DNA from: Pedobacter steynii
GTDB taxonomy: Bacteria; Bacteroidota; Bacteroidia; Sphingobacteriales; Sphingobacteriaceae
NCBI RefSeq assembly: GCF_900103665.1
Contig: NZ_FNGY01000001.1
Coordinates: forward strand, 310,001 to 374,000
Length of the DNA: 64,000 nucleotides
Direction: 5' to 3'
The notes under the pieces are model-generated. The model was not told the DNA's origin. It saw only the letters and a program-made list of their open reading frames with translations, and did no database searches. Of the stretch, positions 53,569 through 63,240 are shown one piece after another (positions within the stretch are counted from its first letter, which is position 1; each line of letters opens with the position of its first letter). The translations under genes were made by a program, and so were the position numbers.

Positions 53569-55209
53569 ATGTATAGAAATATAATAAAAACAATGGCACT
53601 GGTATTTCCGGTTGCGTTGTTTATGATATATGGTTGTAAAAAGGATTTTCTTAAAACAACTAATCCAAATCAGATCACTGAAACCCAATTCTGGAAAACC
53701 GATGCCGATGTAATGTCGGCTGTAGCTTCGGTTTATAGTCCCTTGCGCCAACCTTTGTATGGGTATTGGGGCGCATTTATCGGCATTCAGAATATCAATT
53801 CACTGGGCGATGATGTGCTTACGTTTCCAGGTGGAGAAGCCGCAACGACTAATATTGCGCTATTCACGAATGAAGCTACAAATTCTGATGCCGCTTCCAT
53901 TTTCTCCACGCTTTATAAATCCATTTATCGCGCCAATCAGGTGCTGACCAATATCGATAAGGTTCCGATCCCTGAGGAGAAGAGAAAGGCATATATCGCC
54001 GAAACGAAGTTTCTGCGTGGACTTTGCTACTTTACCCTGGCCTCAAATTTTGGGGATGTACCGCTGATTATTACTTCAGCAAAGACTGCATCAGATCAGT
54101 TTGTTCCAAGTACGCCTGTAAACCAGGTTTATGAGCAGGTCATTCTGGACTTTACGGATGCTAAAAACGGATTGCCTGAGGTAAGACCTTCAGCAGATAT
54201 GGGAAGAGCAACAAGTGGTGCGGCCATTGCCTATCTGGGCAAGACTTATCTGTATACTAAAGATTATCAGAAAGCTGCGGCTACTTTAGCCTTGTTAAAT
54301 TCGAGCCCCTATAATTACGATTTGGTTCCCGAGTTCTCCGATAATTTCACCAGTAAAAATGAGTTCAATAAAGAAGCCGTTTTTCAGTGGGTTTATGGCC
54401 CTTTTGGAGATCCATATAACCCTTGGGGAGCAGAAAATGCAAATGCAGGAATGTACAATTATTTACCTCAGCTGATCGGACCGCGTGCCGGAGGAGGCTG
54501 GTTTAAATATGTGCCAACTAATTATTTGGTGAATCAGTTTATGCTGGAGAAAAGACCTGCGGGTTCGGACACTAAATTTGACAAGCGGATGTATTATACC
54601 TTATCATGGAAACGCTCAAATTTCGGTGAAGCTGACGTTACCTGGTATGGAGGAACCCAGACTTTCGACCAGCTTTGGGCCTCTGCCCGTGCCAATGTAA
54701 CCAAGATCTCTCCTGCATCATTGTTAGATACCATCAGCCCCGGCAAGTTCTTAATTAATAAATTTACCAATGGCTGGAGTGGCGTAGCGAGTGCAGATAA
54801 TTATTGGTCGGCTACACCTTCTACCGCTAATAATGTAATTATGCGCTATGCGGAGGTGTTGCTGATGCATGCTGAAGCTGTTGCACAAAATGGAGATTTG
54901 GCAACTGCTATTATTGATGTCAATAAAATCAGGCAAAGAGCAGGGCTGAATGCTAAAACGGCTGCGGACCTTCCGGATTTAACAAGTGTAATGAATGAAA
55001 TTAGTCATCAAAAGATGCTGGAATTGTTCTTTGAGCAGAATAGGTGGCATGATTTAAAACGTTGGTATACACCGGCGAATTTAAAGGCCCATTTTACGAC
55101 AGTAAATAAGCAAGGTGCCCAGTATCTGCAACCTAGAAACTATATTTTCCCAATTCCGACAACTGAGTTGCAAACGAATAATAAAATTAAACAAAATCCT
55201 TTGTGGTGA
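53569..55209 (+). CDS. susD: SusD/RagB-family glycan-binding lipoprotein
   Basis: The 546-residue surface lipoprotein has a signal ending IYGC (Cys23) and the SusD start KKDFLKTTNPNQITETQFW. TPR-like helices follow (RANQVLTNIDKVPIPEEKRK, AETKFLRGLCYFTLASNFGD). The C-terminus KRWYTPANLKAHFTTVNKQG, then YIFPIPTTELQTNN, is typical. It binds glycan and caps the SusC barrel. It lies 19 bp after SusC in the same operon. Confidence 0.94.
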   Translation: MYRNIIKTMALVFPVALFMIYGCKKDFLKTTNPNQITETQFWKTDADVMSAVASVYSPLRQPLYGYWGAFIGIQNINSLGDDVLTFPGGEAATTNIALFTNEATNSDAASIFSTLYKSIYRANQVLTNIDKVPIPEEKRKAYIAETKFLRGLCYFTLASNFGDVPLIITSAKTASDQFVPSTPVNQVYEQVILDFTDAKNGLPEVRPSADMGRATSGAAIAYLGKTYLYTKDYQKAAATLALLNSSPYNYDLVPEFSDNFTSKNEFNKEAVFQWVYGPFGDPYNPWGAENANAGMYNYLPQLIGPRAGGGWFKYVPTNYLVNQFMLEKRPAGSDTKFDKRMYYTLSWKRSNFGEADVTWYGGTQTFDQLWASARANVTKISPASLLDTISPGKFLINKFTNGWSGVASADNYWSATPSTANNVIMRYAEVLLMHAEAVAQNGDLATAIIDVNKIRQRAGLNAKTAADLPDLTSVMNEISHQKMLELFFEQNRWHDLKRWYTPANLKAHFTTVNKQGAQYLQPRNYIFPIPTTELQTNNKIKQNPLW

Positions 55210-55218
55210 TTTTTTTAG

Positions 55219-55275
55219 ACGGATATTAAATTAGTGCAATCTACTTAACCAGGTGTTGCCTAATTTGATATCCGT
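55219..55275. repeat. Long inverted repeat between SusD and sulfotransferase-like genes
   Basis: ACGGATATTAAATTAG (55219-55234) and CTAATTTGATATCCGT (55260-55275) are reverse complements with one mismatch (a G-U pair in RNA), separated by 25 nt. No T-run follows in the plus direction, so it is not a classical terminator. It could be a regulatory or mRNA-stability structure. Confidence 0.6.
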
Positions 55276-55324
55276 TGCTTTCGCCCTGTAACCCGGAGAT
55301 TTATCACTATATATTTCATATCAA

Positions 55325-56752
55325 ATGTTTTCAAAAATAAACCAGTCAAGACTATTTTTTATTGGATTGATCATCGTTGGAACCTGTATTACTGCATGTG
55401 TTGGTGCCGGGTTTGGCACTTTCAAAAATATTTCATTAACTGAAACAGGAGATGGTAACGCATTGAGGGTTGTGGTCAATTTTGCTTGTGCTAAACAGCA
55501 AGATGCCTATGTGGAGTACTGGATGAAGGGACAAAAAGATAAACTGTCTACAAGCCCTGTTTCTACTCAAAAAACGGACTTTAAAATAGTGCTGACCAAT
55601 CTGAAATTTAACACTGATTATCAATATCGTTTGGTATCGGGTAGTAATGGGGTCAGGTTTCAATCTGATGTGTATTCCTTCAGGACAAAAGATATTCCCG
55701 ATGGATTATTAGGTCTGTATCATGTTGGTGATAAAAATCTGCAATACCTGCCTGCCGAATTTAAGGAAGGTAGCATGATGGTTTACAACAGAGAAACACC
55801 TGGTTTTATTGGTATGATAGATTATAAGGGTGATTTGCGATGGTATCATAAATTAAAGAATACCGGAGTTAAGGTGGCTCATTTTACTCAAAATAAAACC
55901 ATTCTTTCCATTTTAGCTCCAATGGATTATCCTACGAGTTACGGGAATGAAATTTTGGAGTTATCACTTGCAGGCGATACCATTTTTTATCTGAAAAAGG
56001 GGGAGAAGGATTTCAGGCAAACCATTCATCACGAAATATTACTCAACGCCAGGAATCAGTACGTTACCTTATCGGCAAATGAAAGAGTTGTCGACTTAAG
56101 GACTGTGGGTGGAAAAGCAGCGGATACCGTAAAAGGAGATGGGATTTTAGTCCTGGATAAGTCTGGAAAAAGAATCTGGAGCTGGAGTGTTTTTGATGCA
56201 CTTGACCCCTTAAAAGACAAGAATATTTTAAAGGAAGCGAAAGATTGGATGCATGCCAATAGCCTCTTTATTGATGCTGATGGGAATTATATCATTTCAT
56301 TTTATAATAATGGACAGATCTGGAAGGTGAATGCTGCCAATAAAAAGGTGATGTGGAAATTCGGAAATGGAGGCGATTTCGGCTTGCCCCGGAATGTGGG
56401 ATTTGACCAGGGACATGCGGTACATAGAAACAGTCAGCATCACCTCATGTTGTTTGACAATGGAACCAGTAAAAAGCAGTCGCAGGTATTGGTTTTTAGC
56501 TTAAACGAAGTGTCTAAACAAGCATCATTACAATGGCGTACGCAATTGCCGGAAGGGATTTTTACAGACAGAATGGGAAGTGCCTATTTGATTAACGATA
56601 GCACTGTTTTAACTTGTGTTTCTAAACAAAATCAGGTATTGCTGACCAATAGAAAGGGGGAGGTGTTGTGGAGTATGAGGTGTGCCAATACCCCTTACCG
56701 TGTGGAGTTTGTACCGTTTAGTAAATCAAAACCTTATATAGGTGAATTTTAG
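55325..56752 (+). CDS. Arylsulfotransferase (ASST)-like lipoprotein
   Basis: The 475-residue product has a lipoprotein signal ITAC (Cys25) and an N-terminal Ig/fibronectin-like domain (LRVVVNFACAKQQDAYVEYW). The six-bladed propeller of the ASST family follows: MIDYKGDLRWYHKL, RQTIHHEILLNARNQYVTLS, DWMHANSLFIDADGNYIISF, VMWKFGNGGDFG, GHAVHRNSQHHLMLFDNG. ASST enzymes move sulfate between phenolic acceptors using histidines; several conserved His are visible, but activity is not proven. It follows the SusD gene, separated by the inverted repeat, and may share the PUL's regulation. Confidence 0.8.
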   Translation: MFSKINQSRLFFIGLIIVGTCITACVGAGFGTFKNISLTETGDGNALRVVVNFACAKQQDAYVEYWMKGQKDKLSTSPVSTQKTDFKIVLTNLKFNTDYQYRLVSGSNGVRFQSDVYSFRTKDIPDGLLGLYHVGDKNLQYLPAEFKEGSMMVYNRETPGFIGMIDYKGDLRWYHKLKNTGVKVAHFTQNKTILSILAPMDYPTSYGNEILELSLAGDTIFYLKKGEKDFRQTIHHEILLNARNQYVTLSANERVVDLRTVGGKAADTVKGDGILVLDKSGKRIWSWSVFDALDPLKDKNILKEAKDWMHANSLFIDADGNYIISFYNNGQIWKVNAANKKVMWKFGNGGDFGLPRNVGFDQGHAVHRNSQHHLMLFDNGTSKKQSQVLVFSLNEVSKQASLQWRTQLPEGIFTDRMGSAYLINDSTVLTCVSKQNQVLLTNRKGEVLWSMRCANTPYRVEFVPFSKSKPYIGEF

Positions 56753-57402
56753 ATGGTAATGATTCCACTTTTTACTGCGTAAATAACCAAACCTGCAATG
56801 TTTTTAGAGCCTACTTTTTCGAACAACCTGGTGCGATAACCTTCCACTGTACGCACACTTAGAAATAATTTATCTGCAATCTCCGTATTGCAGTATTCTT
56901 CGCAGATGAGTTTAAGGACTTCAATTTCACGCTCGTTTAGCCTGGCATCTTTTTCATGCAGGCGGTGCATGAAGTTGATACCCAACAGCTCTTTAGCCAT
57001 GGTTACCGACAGGTCGTCGTTAAAATAAAAACCTTTAGTGTGTACGTTTACAATGGCCTCCAGTATCTCTTCGGGTTCTGCATTTTTTAAAAGATAGCCC
57101 GAAGCACCCAAACGCATGGCATTTAAAATGTATTTATCCTCGTTATGCATGGAAAGTACCAATATTTTAATGTCTGGAAAGTGTTGATGAATATAGGTTA
57201 TGGCCTGCATTCCATCCATTTCCGGCATTTTAATATCCATCAGGATGACATCTGGTTTCTGATTGATAATTTGAGCGATCAGGTCTTTGCCGTTTGTTGC
57301 TTCTATAATTAAATTGAGTTGGGCGTAGTCTTCTAAAGTGAATTTTAAACCTTCACGGAATATTTTATGATCATCAGCGATAGCTAACTTTATTAAGTCC
57401 AT
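56749..57402 (-). CDS. NarL/LuxR-type response regulator
   Basis: The 217-residue protein has a receiver domain with D56 (VILMDIKMPEMDGM), D10/D11 acid pocket (AIADDHKIFREG) and K105-region motif SASGYL-like LGASGYLLKNA, then a LuxR helix-turn-helix (LNEREIEVLKLICEEYCNTE, LFLSVRTVEGYRTRLFEKVG). It is encoded 15 bp after the histidine kinase gene in the same operon. Its stop overlaps the stop of the convergent ASST gene by 4 bp. It likely controls the divergent cluster at 59616. Confidence 0.9.
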   Translation of the reverse strand: MDLIKLAIADDHKIFREGLKFTLEDYAQLNLIIEATNGKDLIAQIINQKPDVILMDIKMPEMDGMQAITYIHQHFPDIKILVLSMHNEDKYILNAMRLGASGYLLKNAEPEEILEAIVNVHTKGFYFNDDLSVTMAKELLGINFMHRLHEKDARLNEREIEVLKLICEEYCNTEIADKLFLSVRTVEGYRTRLFEKVGSKNIAGLVIYAVKSGIITI

Positions 57403-57417
57403 AAGTTAAAGATATGG

Positions 57418-58215
57418 TTAATTGTCAAGTTTATTGATGTTTAAAGTAATCGTGGTTTGTGTGCCTTTTTCCATTTCTGAATAGGTTTTAATATCGGCTT
57501 TTATTAATTGGGAACGGCTTTGCAGGTTTTTTAAGCCAAAACCATGTACAATAGTTTTTTTATTAAAACCGATACCATTGTCTTTAAAGTTTAAGCAGAG
57601 CAGTTCTGCTTCTTTGTCTAAGGTAACCTCAATTCTGGAAGCCTGTGCATGTTTTATGGCATTGCCAAACAATTCCTGCATCATGCGGTAAAGCGTGATT
57701 TCTATTTCAGGCGTAAAGCGTTCTGCATTTAAATTCTGACGGTAATTTACCTGCATGTCCGTATTTTGCTGCACATAATTACACAGGTCTTTCAGGGCGT
57801 CTGCCAATCCAAAATCTATTAAAACCGGAGGCAAAACATTGTGGATAATGTTTCGTATCTCCTGTATACATTCGTCGGTTAATTTGCGGGTACAGGCCAG
57901 CAAAGCTGATGCGTTTTCGGCATTGCCGGATAATTTGTCAATGCGATGCAAATTTAATTTAATGGCCGATAAAACCTGCCCAACACTATCGTGCAGATCA
58001 ACTGATAAGCGTTTGCGTTCGCTCTCCTGCGTTTCGAAGACTGCACGCAGAAAGCTGTTCTGTGCTTCGGTTTGCATTTTACGCTTTTCTTTCTGGTACT
58101 TTAGTATTTTTCGCTGGTAAAGAATTATAAATAAAAACAGGAACACCAGTAGTAAAACTACTACAAGCGTACCAATAATAAGTACTTCGGTTATATCGTT
58201 TTCTGTGGTTTGCAA
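57418..58215 (-). CDS. Sensor histidine kinase (HisKA_3)
   Basis: This is a 265-residue protein. It has one N-terminal membrane helix (VLIIGTLVVVLLLVFLFLFI), a coiled-coil linker and HisKA_3 with phosphoacceptor H75 (VDLHDSVGQVLSAIKLNLHR). The ATPase domain has ELFGNAIKHAQASR, LNFKDNGIGF and GFGLKNLQSR. It has almost no periplasmic sensor, so sensing may rely on the four- to seven-helix membrane protein encoded just upstream, whose gene overlaps this start by 25 bp. Confidence 0.9.
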   Translation of the reverse strand: MQTTENDITEVLIIGTLVVVLLLVFLFLFIILYQRKILKYQKEKRKMQTEAQNSFLRAVFETQESERKRLSVDLHDSVGQVLSAIKLNLHRIDKLSGNAENASALLACTRKLTDECIQEIRNIIHNVLPPVLIDFGLADALKDLCNYVQQNTDMQVNYRQNLNAERFTPEIEITLYRMMQELFGNAIKHAQASRIEVTLDKEAELLCLNFKDNGIGFNKKTIVHGFGLKNLQSRSQLIKADIKTYSEMEKGTQTTITLNINKLDN

Positions 58216-58853
58216 AGTAAGGCAATTGCGAATAAAGCGTTAGCGATGATATTGATGACAGAGTGAATGGTCCAGAAATTTGACGATAACGGTCCCAGAG
58301 ATCTCATGAGCATAAATAAGAAAATATTGATACTACAGTAGGATAAAACTCCGGCACTTATCCAAAACATAGGTTGCTTTTCTAAACGAACAATTTCAAC
58401 CTGATCAAGCAATTGCCAGAAATATAATAAGGACAATAAAATTAAGGTCACGCTTAAAATTGTATTTCCAATAGAAGGAAATTTTAATAGACCTTCTATA
58501 AAAAATGCATTGATTAAAATTAGCACTCCGGCTATTCCGGCAAAAACTATGGAGGTCCTTTTTAAAGTTAATTTATTAAATGCATTAAAGTAGATTAACG
58601 CATAAAAAAAAACACTTACCAATAGAAATAAATGAATTAACGGTGCATTATTGGCACGCCCGCCGGTGGTAATTAGTGTGACGTTAAAGTGCATCACTAA
58701 AAGCAAACTAAAGTCGAACAGACCCGAAATGATAAAAAAGGCAGCAGCAATTTTCTGCAGGTGATTTAAGTGCCTGCGGTTAACTATTGCTGCTGCTATG
58801 GGCAAAAGTGCCGACAAACTGGATAAATTTTGTAAAAGGAGAGACGTTGACAT
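58191..58853 (-). CDS. Multi-spanning membrane protein, probable sensor partner
   Basis: The 220-residue protein has about seven hydrophobic helices (LLPIAAAIV, AAAFFIISGLFDFSLLLVM, LIHLFLLVSVFFYALIYF, SIVFAGIAGVLILINAFFI, TILSVTLILLSLLYFWQLL and two more). It overlaps the kinase gene by 25 bp, which implies translational coupling. A seven-helix protein next to a kinase lacking its own sensor suggests it is the input module. Family not recognised. Confidence 0.7.
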   Translation of the reverse strand: MSTSLLLQNLSSLSALLPIAAAIVNRRHLNHLQKIAAAFFIISGLFDFSLLLVMHFNVTLITTGGRANNAPLIHLFLLVSVFFYALIYFNAFNKLTLKRTSIVFAGIAGVLILINAFFIEGLLKFPSIGNTILSVTLILLSLLYFWQLLDQVEIVRLEKQPMFWISAGVLSYCSINIFLFMLMRSLGPLSSNFWTIHSVINIIANALFAIALLCKPQKTI

Positions 58854-58863
58854 AATCGATGCT

Positions 58864-59337
58864 TTAACTTGTCAATTCATTTTCCGGGCAACCCGCACCT
58901 CCGGGGCATGGAGAGGCCTGTTCTGCCATCGTATATTTTTCTGTGCTAAAAGACATGGCCATCATTACCTTTTCCGAGCCTTCCGGAGCTATCGTTGGGA
59001 CCTGCTCAGGAACCTGATCTATGCCATCTTTATCGCTACCTACCAGGATGAGGTGTTTTACGCCATAGGCGCCGGCAATCCAACGCAAGAAATTACTTAC
59101 GGCAATAAAAATACGCTGAATCCAATTTAACCTTAATTCATTCGCATAATAGATACGGATGCCCAGACAATCGGGTTGGGCAAGGATCTGCTGTAAAATC
59201 TGATTGCCAAAAAAATGTGAAATCGTTTCATTGGGATTCATGATGCGATAATGTGCTGTCCAGGCAGCTGCAATCTTTGAGTCTATTGGATTGCCTTCAG
59301 TACCATCAATAGGGTGTTGTCTGTTTTTAGTTTCCAT
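58864..59337 (-). CDS. Conserved hypothetical protein with Cys-rich tail
   Basis: The 157-residue product has no signal peptide. Central motifs are ETISHFFGNQILQQILAQPD, CLGIRIYYANELRL and KHLILVGSDKDGIDQVPEQV. The C-terminus ends SPCPGGAGCPENELTS. It is the first gene of the minus-strand operon with the sensor, kinase and regulator. The GIRIYYA..G..LILVG pattern suggests a small alpha/beta protein; no function is assigned. Confidence 0.65.
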   Translation of the reverse strand: METKNRQHPIDGTEGNPIDSKIAAAWTAHYRIMNPNETISHFFGNQILQQILAQPDCLGIRIYYANELRLNWIQRIFIAVSNFLRWIAGAYGVKHLILVGSDKDGIDQVPEQVPTIAPEGSEKVMMAMSFSTEKYTMAEQASPCPGGAGCPENELTS

Positions 59338-59615
59338 TGTTATAAGATTCGTTTAGTTTGGTTTACTAAAATTAGATATTTATCAACTGTATTTCAAAGA
59401 CTTAGCGTCAATAAACTGCCTTTTGTTAATAATTGCGTAAAAGCCATATCGCACCTGCGTATTAATACGCAGGCAGAAACCGTGGCGGCTACCTTGTGTA
59501 TCGTTGGCATTCATTAGAACTTTAATCTATCAAAAAAAGCGAATCTAAAGGGTGGTCTTATCCTCCTTTGATTGGAATTAAAAATCCCTATTGAGTAAAC
59601 AACAAATTAAAAAAA

Positions 59616-60752
59616 ATGGAAAGTAAAGATGAATCCCTAAAAGTTCCCTGCTGTCCGGAATTGTTAAAAGACAGCAATTGCGATGTACTGGTTTTTACAC
59701 GTACATTAAATTATCCACTGGCTATAAAAGGGCAGGACAGGCAAACAGCCCTGATGGCCCAGCTATTAATTAGCTTCAGGTTAAGCCGATGTACTATAGG
59801 TAGTGTGCTGGGTGATCCGGTTTATACCACGACTTTATTGCCTGGCGAAAAAGTACGTTTGGTGACCACCGACAGAAGAAGCAAGTTTACTTACGATGCC
59901 AGTACCCAGTTAAGCTACCGTTCTGAACAGATATCAGAGGAACAATACTTTATGAAAGCATCACAAAGCTATTTTTCTGATATGGAAAACAACCAATCGG
60001 GACATCAGAGCAGCCAAAATAAAGACCATTGGGATTTTAGCGGGAGCTCGGGTACCAGTATAGATCCCAATCCATTTAGTCCGGGTGTAGATTCTAATAG
60101 CAATTCTAATAAAAACCACAACGGTTCCTCTGCCCTCGATTATTTAAACAGTCAAAGCAGTCATATGCGGGCTTCGGCAAGCCAGGCTGTAAATGCCACA
60201 CACAAAGCACATTCCGTTTCGATTGGTGAGGTAGCCACGAAGGTACACGCCGAAGGCCAGTCAGAAGATCATTTTGAATCTTCATCCAGGGAGTTTTCAA
60301 ACCCTAATGGTTGTCATGCGGTGTCCTACTTTTTTTATCGGATGAATAAAAAGCAAGTGGTAAAATTTGAATTGCTAAGCATAGAAAAATTAATCAGTGT
60401 CTCTGGATTTTCAAATCTCGCTTTTGTAAATCCGACCATAACACCTGCTATGCGCGAAGAAGCTTTAAAAGAGTTAAACAAAGACTTAATCGCGGCCGGT
60501 ATTTTAGATGATAAAGGCGAAATATCAGCTGCCTACCGCAAGAAATTTGAGTTTTCGATGGAATTCTCTTTACCAACTGCCGGCGTCATTGTAAAAGGCT
60601 GTCTGGACGAATGTAACACCTGCGAGCCTGCTGCAAGAGAACGTATTCATTTGCAAAATGAACTTTTACGTAAACAAATAGAACTACTCGAAAAATCACA
60701 GGAATATCGCTGCTGCCCTAATGATTGTGATGCCGGCGAAGAAGACAATTAA
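59616..60752 (+). CDS. Uncharacterised protein with Cys motifs and C-terminal coiled coil
   Basis: This is a 378-residue protein without a signal peptide. It has an N-terminal Cys cluster (VPCCPELLKDSNCDVLVF), a beta-rich part (GDPVYTTTLLPGEKVRLVTT, RRSKFTYDASTQLSYRSEQI), a Ser/Asn-rich low-complexity centre (residues ~125-185), a domain with KQVVKFELLSIEKLISVSGF, and a C-terminal coiled coil ending YRCCPNDCDAGEEDN. No family is recognised. It is divergent from the two-component operon and followed by a 9-bp hairpin at 60768-60812 before the next gene. Confidence 0.7.
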   Translation: MESKDESLKVPCCPELLKDSNCDVLVFTRTLNYPLAIKGQDRQTALMAQLLISFRLSRCTIGSVLGDPVYTTTLLPGEKVRLVTTDRRSKFTYDASTQLSYRSEQISEEQYFMKASQSYFSDMENNQSGHQSSQNKDHWDFSGSSGTSIDPNPFSPGVDSNSNSNKNHNGSSALDYLNSQSSHMRASASQAVNATHKAHSVSIGEVATKVHAEGQSEDHFESSSREFSNPNGCHAVSYFFYRMNKKQVVKFELLSIEKLISVSGFSNLAFVNPTITPAMREEALKELNKDLIAAGILDDKGEISAAYRKKFEFSMEFSLPTAGVIVKGCLDECNTCEPAARERIHLQNELLRKQIELLEKSQEYRCCPNDCDAGEEDN

Positions 60753-60767
60753 GTTTTGCGCACCAAT

Positions 60768-60812
60768 AACGCTCAGCATGCCAACGGGGGGAAAGCTGTT
60801 AGTCTGAGCGTT
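60768..60812 (+). terminator. Hairpin (terminator or attenuator) between 59616 and 60917 genes
   Basis: AACGCTCAG (60768-60776) pairs perfectly with CTGAGCGTT (60804-60812), followed by TTAT. With only a short T-run it may act as a partial terminator lowering expression of the downstream gene. Confidence 0.5.
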
Positions 60813-60916
60813 TATGTGTCCTTCCAGGCGATGTTGGAGCCCGCTTATCTAAAATTAAAACAGAGGAGTCTGCCGAAAATCCGATGAAAGAGTAGGCTAT
60901 TAAAATAATCAAAACT

Positions 60917-63229
60917 ATGTATATTTCTATGCAAGGCAATTGGACCATACGAGTTACGGCCAAAAATGCAGCCTTTAAACAGCAGTTTGTAGTGCAAGGC
61001 GCGACAAGCGGAAACGGTATCCATCCAGGTACAATCGGCGCAGCCGATGTGGTAGTCACTGGTGCCATGTGGACCCTTAACATCCAGAATAACCCAGGTA
61101 CGGGCTTCCAGAATTCTGAGGCCCGGATTAAATTTCCAACCAAAGTGGGGAGTACCTACCAGTTTCAAATTCAATCCAATGATGCGGGTGCTGATCAGGA
61201 TTTCGATGATTTGGTACTGACCTGCATTACGGCGGCCGGTGCTCAGGATTTTTTAGCCTATGGCCATGTCAGCACTTACAGCGGCAGTTGTCTGTATAAT
61301 CCCTGCTACCGCAGTCATTTTGTGATTGATCACCTGGATGCTTTCGAAAAAGCATTAAAAAACCCAAGAATGCGCGAGCTGATAGAGAAATATTATCCTG
61401 AGCGCATCCCACCGGTTATTGTCAACCCAAATCCGCCAGATCCGGGACCTTTCAGACCCATTATGCTGAACTTAATGGATGATCGTCAAACACCGAATCG
61501 TTTGGCCGATGTATTTAACATTGAAAACGAAGCAAAGATCATTGATACCAAAGCAGCGAATAAAAAGGGCGCTGAAAACAGCCCCCTGGAAAGAACGCTG
61601 AAATTTAGTAAAACCATCCAGCTGGATTCCAAGGTGAATAGTGTGCTGGCCGCAGCGCATCGCGATATCGTTGGTATCTTTGATAATGCCCGTTTTGGAT
61701 GTAGTGTTTCCGATGGAAAAAACATCAGTTTAAATTTTGAGGAGTACGATCGTACCACTGCTGAAAAACTTGGAAATCCCTATACCGGTACCGGAGAACG
61801 AAGAAATTTAGGCTTTGCTGTTACCGATATGAATGGTAACTACATTTTCCATTATAAACATACGGCTGGTGATGTACTCGACGAAATCTTTACAGACTTT
61901 GCTGCCGGCGAAAATGTAGCGATACAGCGATTGCCGGATTTGGTGGTAAGTATCCCCGGATCTACCGTTGGGGCGCCTGTTTTGTACGAAAGTGCCTGTT
62001 ACTTCAATGTAAGCCAAATTAAGCGAATTGACATTTGCGTCCCGGCATCGGTGATACCCAAACCTTTCAATTGTTTTAACGGCAATATGATCGGTGCTTT
62101 AGGCAATGTAGTTATCGGCGGCAACCAAAATAGTACGGCAAGTTTTGCTGCTATGGATAGAGATTCTGCTACCTTGCACAATCATTTGTATGCTGATGGC
62201 CGCATTACCAGCCATAATGTTTTGGCACATTTGAATATTGATTGTGCGGCATGGGCGGGTACAGTAGACGTAAAAGGTTGTTTGTACAATACACAAAGGA
62301 AAGCTACGGACCCGATAATTGCCTTTTATACGATTAGATACAGCAAAAATATGTTGGAACCTTTCAACAGCTGGAATTATGTATCTGAAGGTTATATGGG
62401 CTATTTATTTCAGGGAATTGGTTTGGATCTGTTACCCAAATTGATAGGTACCTACGATACTGTGCCGTTAAAAGTTGATGGTGGTCCGGCAATTAAAGTA
62501 CCTTATTACCTAAACGTAGAGGCTCAGATTGAAGCAGGAATTCCCTGGATCCCATATGATAAAAATCGCTTAATTCAGCTAAATACAGGAATTTATCAGG
62601 GTACAGCACCCGGAACGGTTTATTTCCGTATGGATGGTTACGATGCTGCAGGAAAACATATCGCAGGTGCTACAGATATGATTGCCCTATTTATCGATAA
62701 CAATTACCTGGGCTTTAGCTTAGATGATGTCTGGTTTGATGCAGATGGTGTAAACATTGTAAAAGCAGAATGTAATTTATACCGCATTAAGGAGGCGTTT
62801 CTAAACAGCCCGTTAAACGTTAAATTTAAGGCCTGCGAAACTCACCCTAATTCTAAATTTCAGGATCATTACGACCTGTCTATCGGAAAATGTGGTACTT
62901 CTGCAGGGTTTGAGGTCAAACTATTTGGAAGCCTGATACCCGCACCAACCATTTTACATGGTGATAACCCAGATAATAACGAAGCACATAGTTGTCCTGG
63001 TTATCGGGGTACAGCAGATCCCAGCAAATTTGGAGATTCAAATGCACACCAGATTACTTTCGTACCCCTACCTGTTCCGGCAGGAAAATGGCTCGAACCT
63101 ACTGAAAGTTATGCGACCGTTTCCATTGGTTTATCGGCATCAAAAAGAACAACCAATGGTTATGGAGCAGGTGCAAATGCGGCTCCATATAGTGTAAGTA
63201 CGGGTGTCGCTATTGAACGTTTACCATAA
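60917..63229 (+). CDS. Large uncharacterised protein with N-terminal calcium-loop-like domain
   Basis: The 770-residue protein has no signal peptide. Residues ~1-115 form a beta-sandwich with DAGADQDFDDLVLTC, similar in shape to D-x-D-F-N-D-L calcium motifs of secreted adhesins. A Pro-rich linker follows (RIPPVIVNPNPPDPGPFRPI). The long remainder is beta-rich (FGCSVSDGKNISLNFEEYD, GGPAIKVPYYLNVEAQIEAG, AGATDMIALFIDNNYLGFSL). It is not recognised, but looks like a particle, fibre or surface-layer type protein. Export, if any, would be non-classical. It lies 12 bp before the DUF1360 gene. Confidence 0.68.
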   Translation: MYISMQGNWTIRVTAKNAAFKQQFVVQGATSGNGIHPGTIGAADVVVTGAMWTLNIQNNPGTGFQNSEARIKFPTKVGSTYQFQIQSNDAGADQDFDDLVLTCITAAGAQDFLAYGHVSTYSGSCLYNPCYRSHFVIDHLDAFEKALKNPRMRELIEKYYPERIPPVIVNPNPPDPGPFRPIMLNLMDDRQTPNRLADVFNIENEAKIIDTKAANKKGAENSPLERTLKFSKTIQLDSKVNSVLAAAHRDIVGIFDNARFGCSVSDGKNISLNFEEYDRTTAEKLGNPYTGTGERRNLGFAVTDMNGNYIFHYKHTAGDVLDEIFTDFAAGENVAIQRLPDLVVSIPGSTVGAPVLYESACYFNVSQIKRIDICVPASVIPKPFNCFNGNMIGALGNVVIGGNQNSTASFAAMDRDSATLHNHLYADGRITSHNVLAHLNIDCAAWAGTVDVKGCLYNTQRKATDPIIAFYTIRYSKNMLEPFNSWNYVSEGYMGYLFQGIGLDLLPKLIGTYDTVPLKVDGGPAIKVPYYLNVEAQIEAGIPWIPYDKNRLIQLNTGIYQGTAPGTVYFRMDGYDAAGKHIAGATDMIALFIDNNYLGFSLDDVWFDADGVNIVKAECNLYRIKEAFLNSPLNVKFKACETHPNSKFQDHYDLSIGKCGTSAGFEVKLFGSLIPAPTILHGDNPDNNEAHSCPGYRGTADPSKFGDSNAHQITFVPLPVPAGKWLEPTESYATVSIGLSASKRTTNGYGAGANAAPYSVSTGVAIERLP

Positions 63230-63240
63230 GCTAAAGCATA

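Noticed and set aside
59314..59517. 67-residue plus-strand open frame in the divergent promoter gap
   Set aside because: It overlaps the start of the minus-strand gene and has no recognisable motif; more likely promoter DNA.
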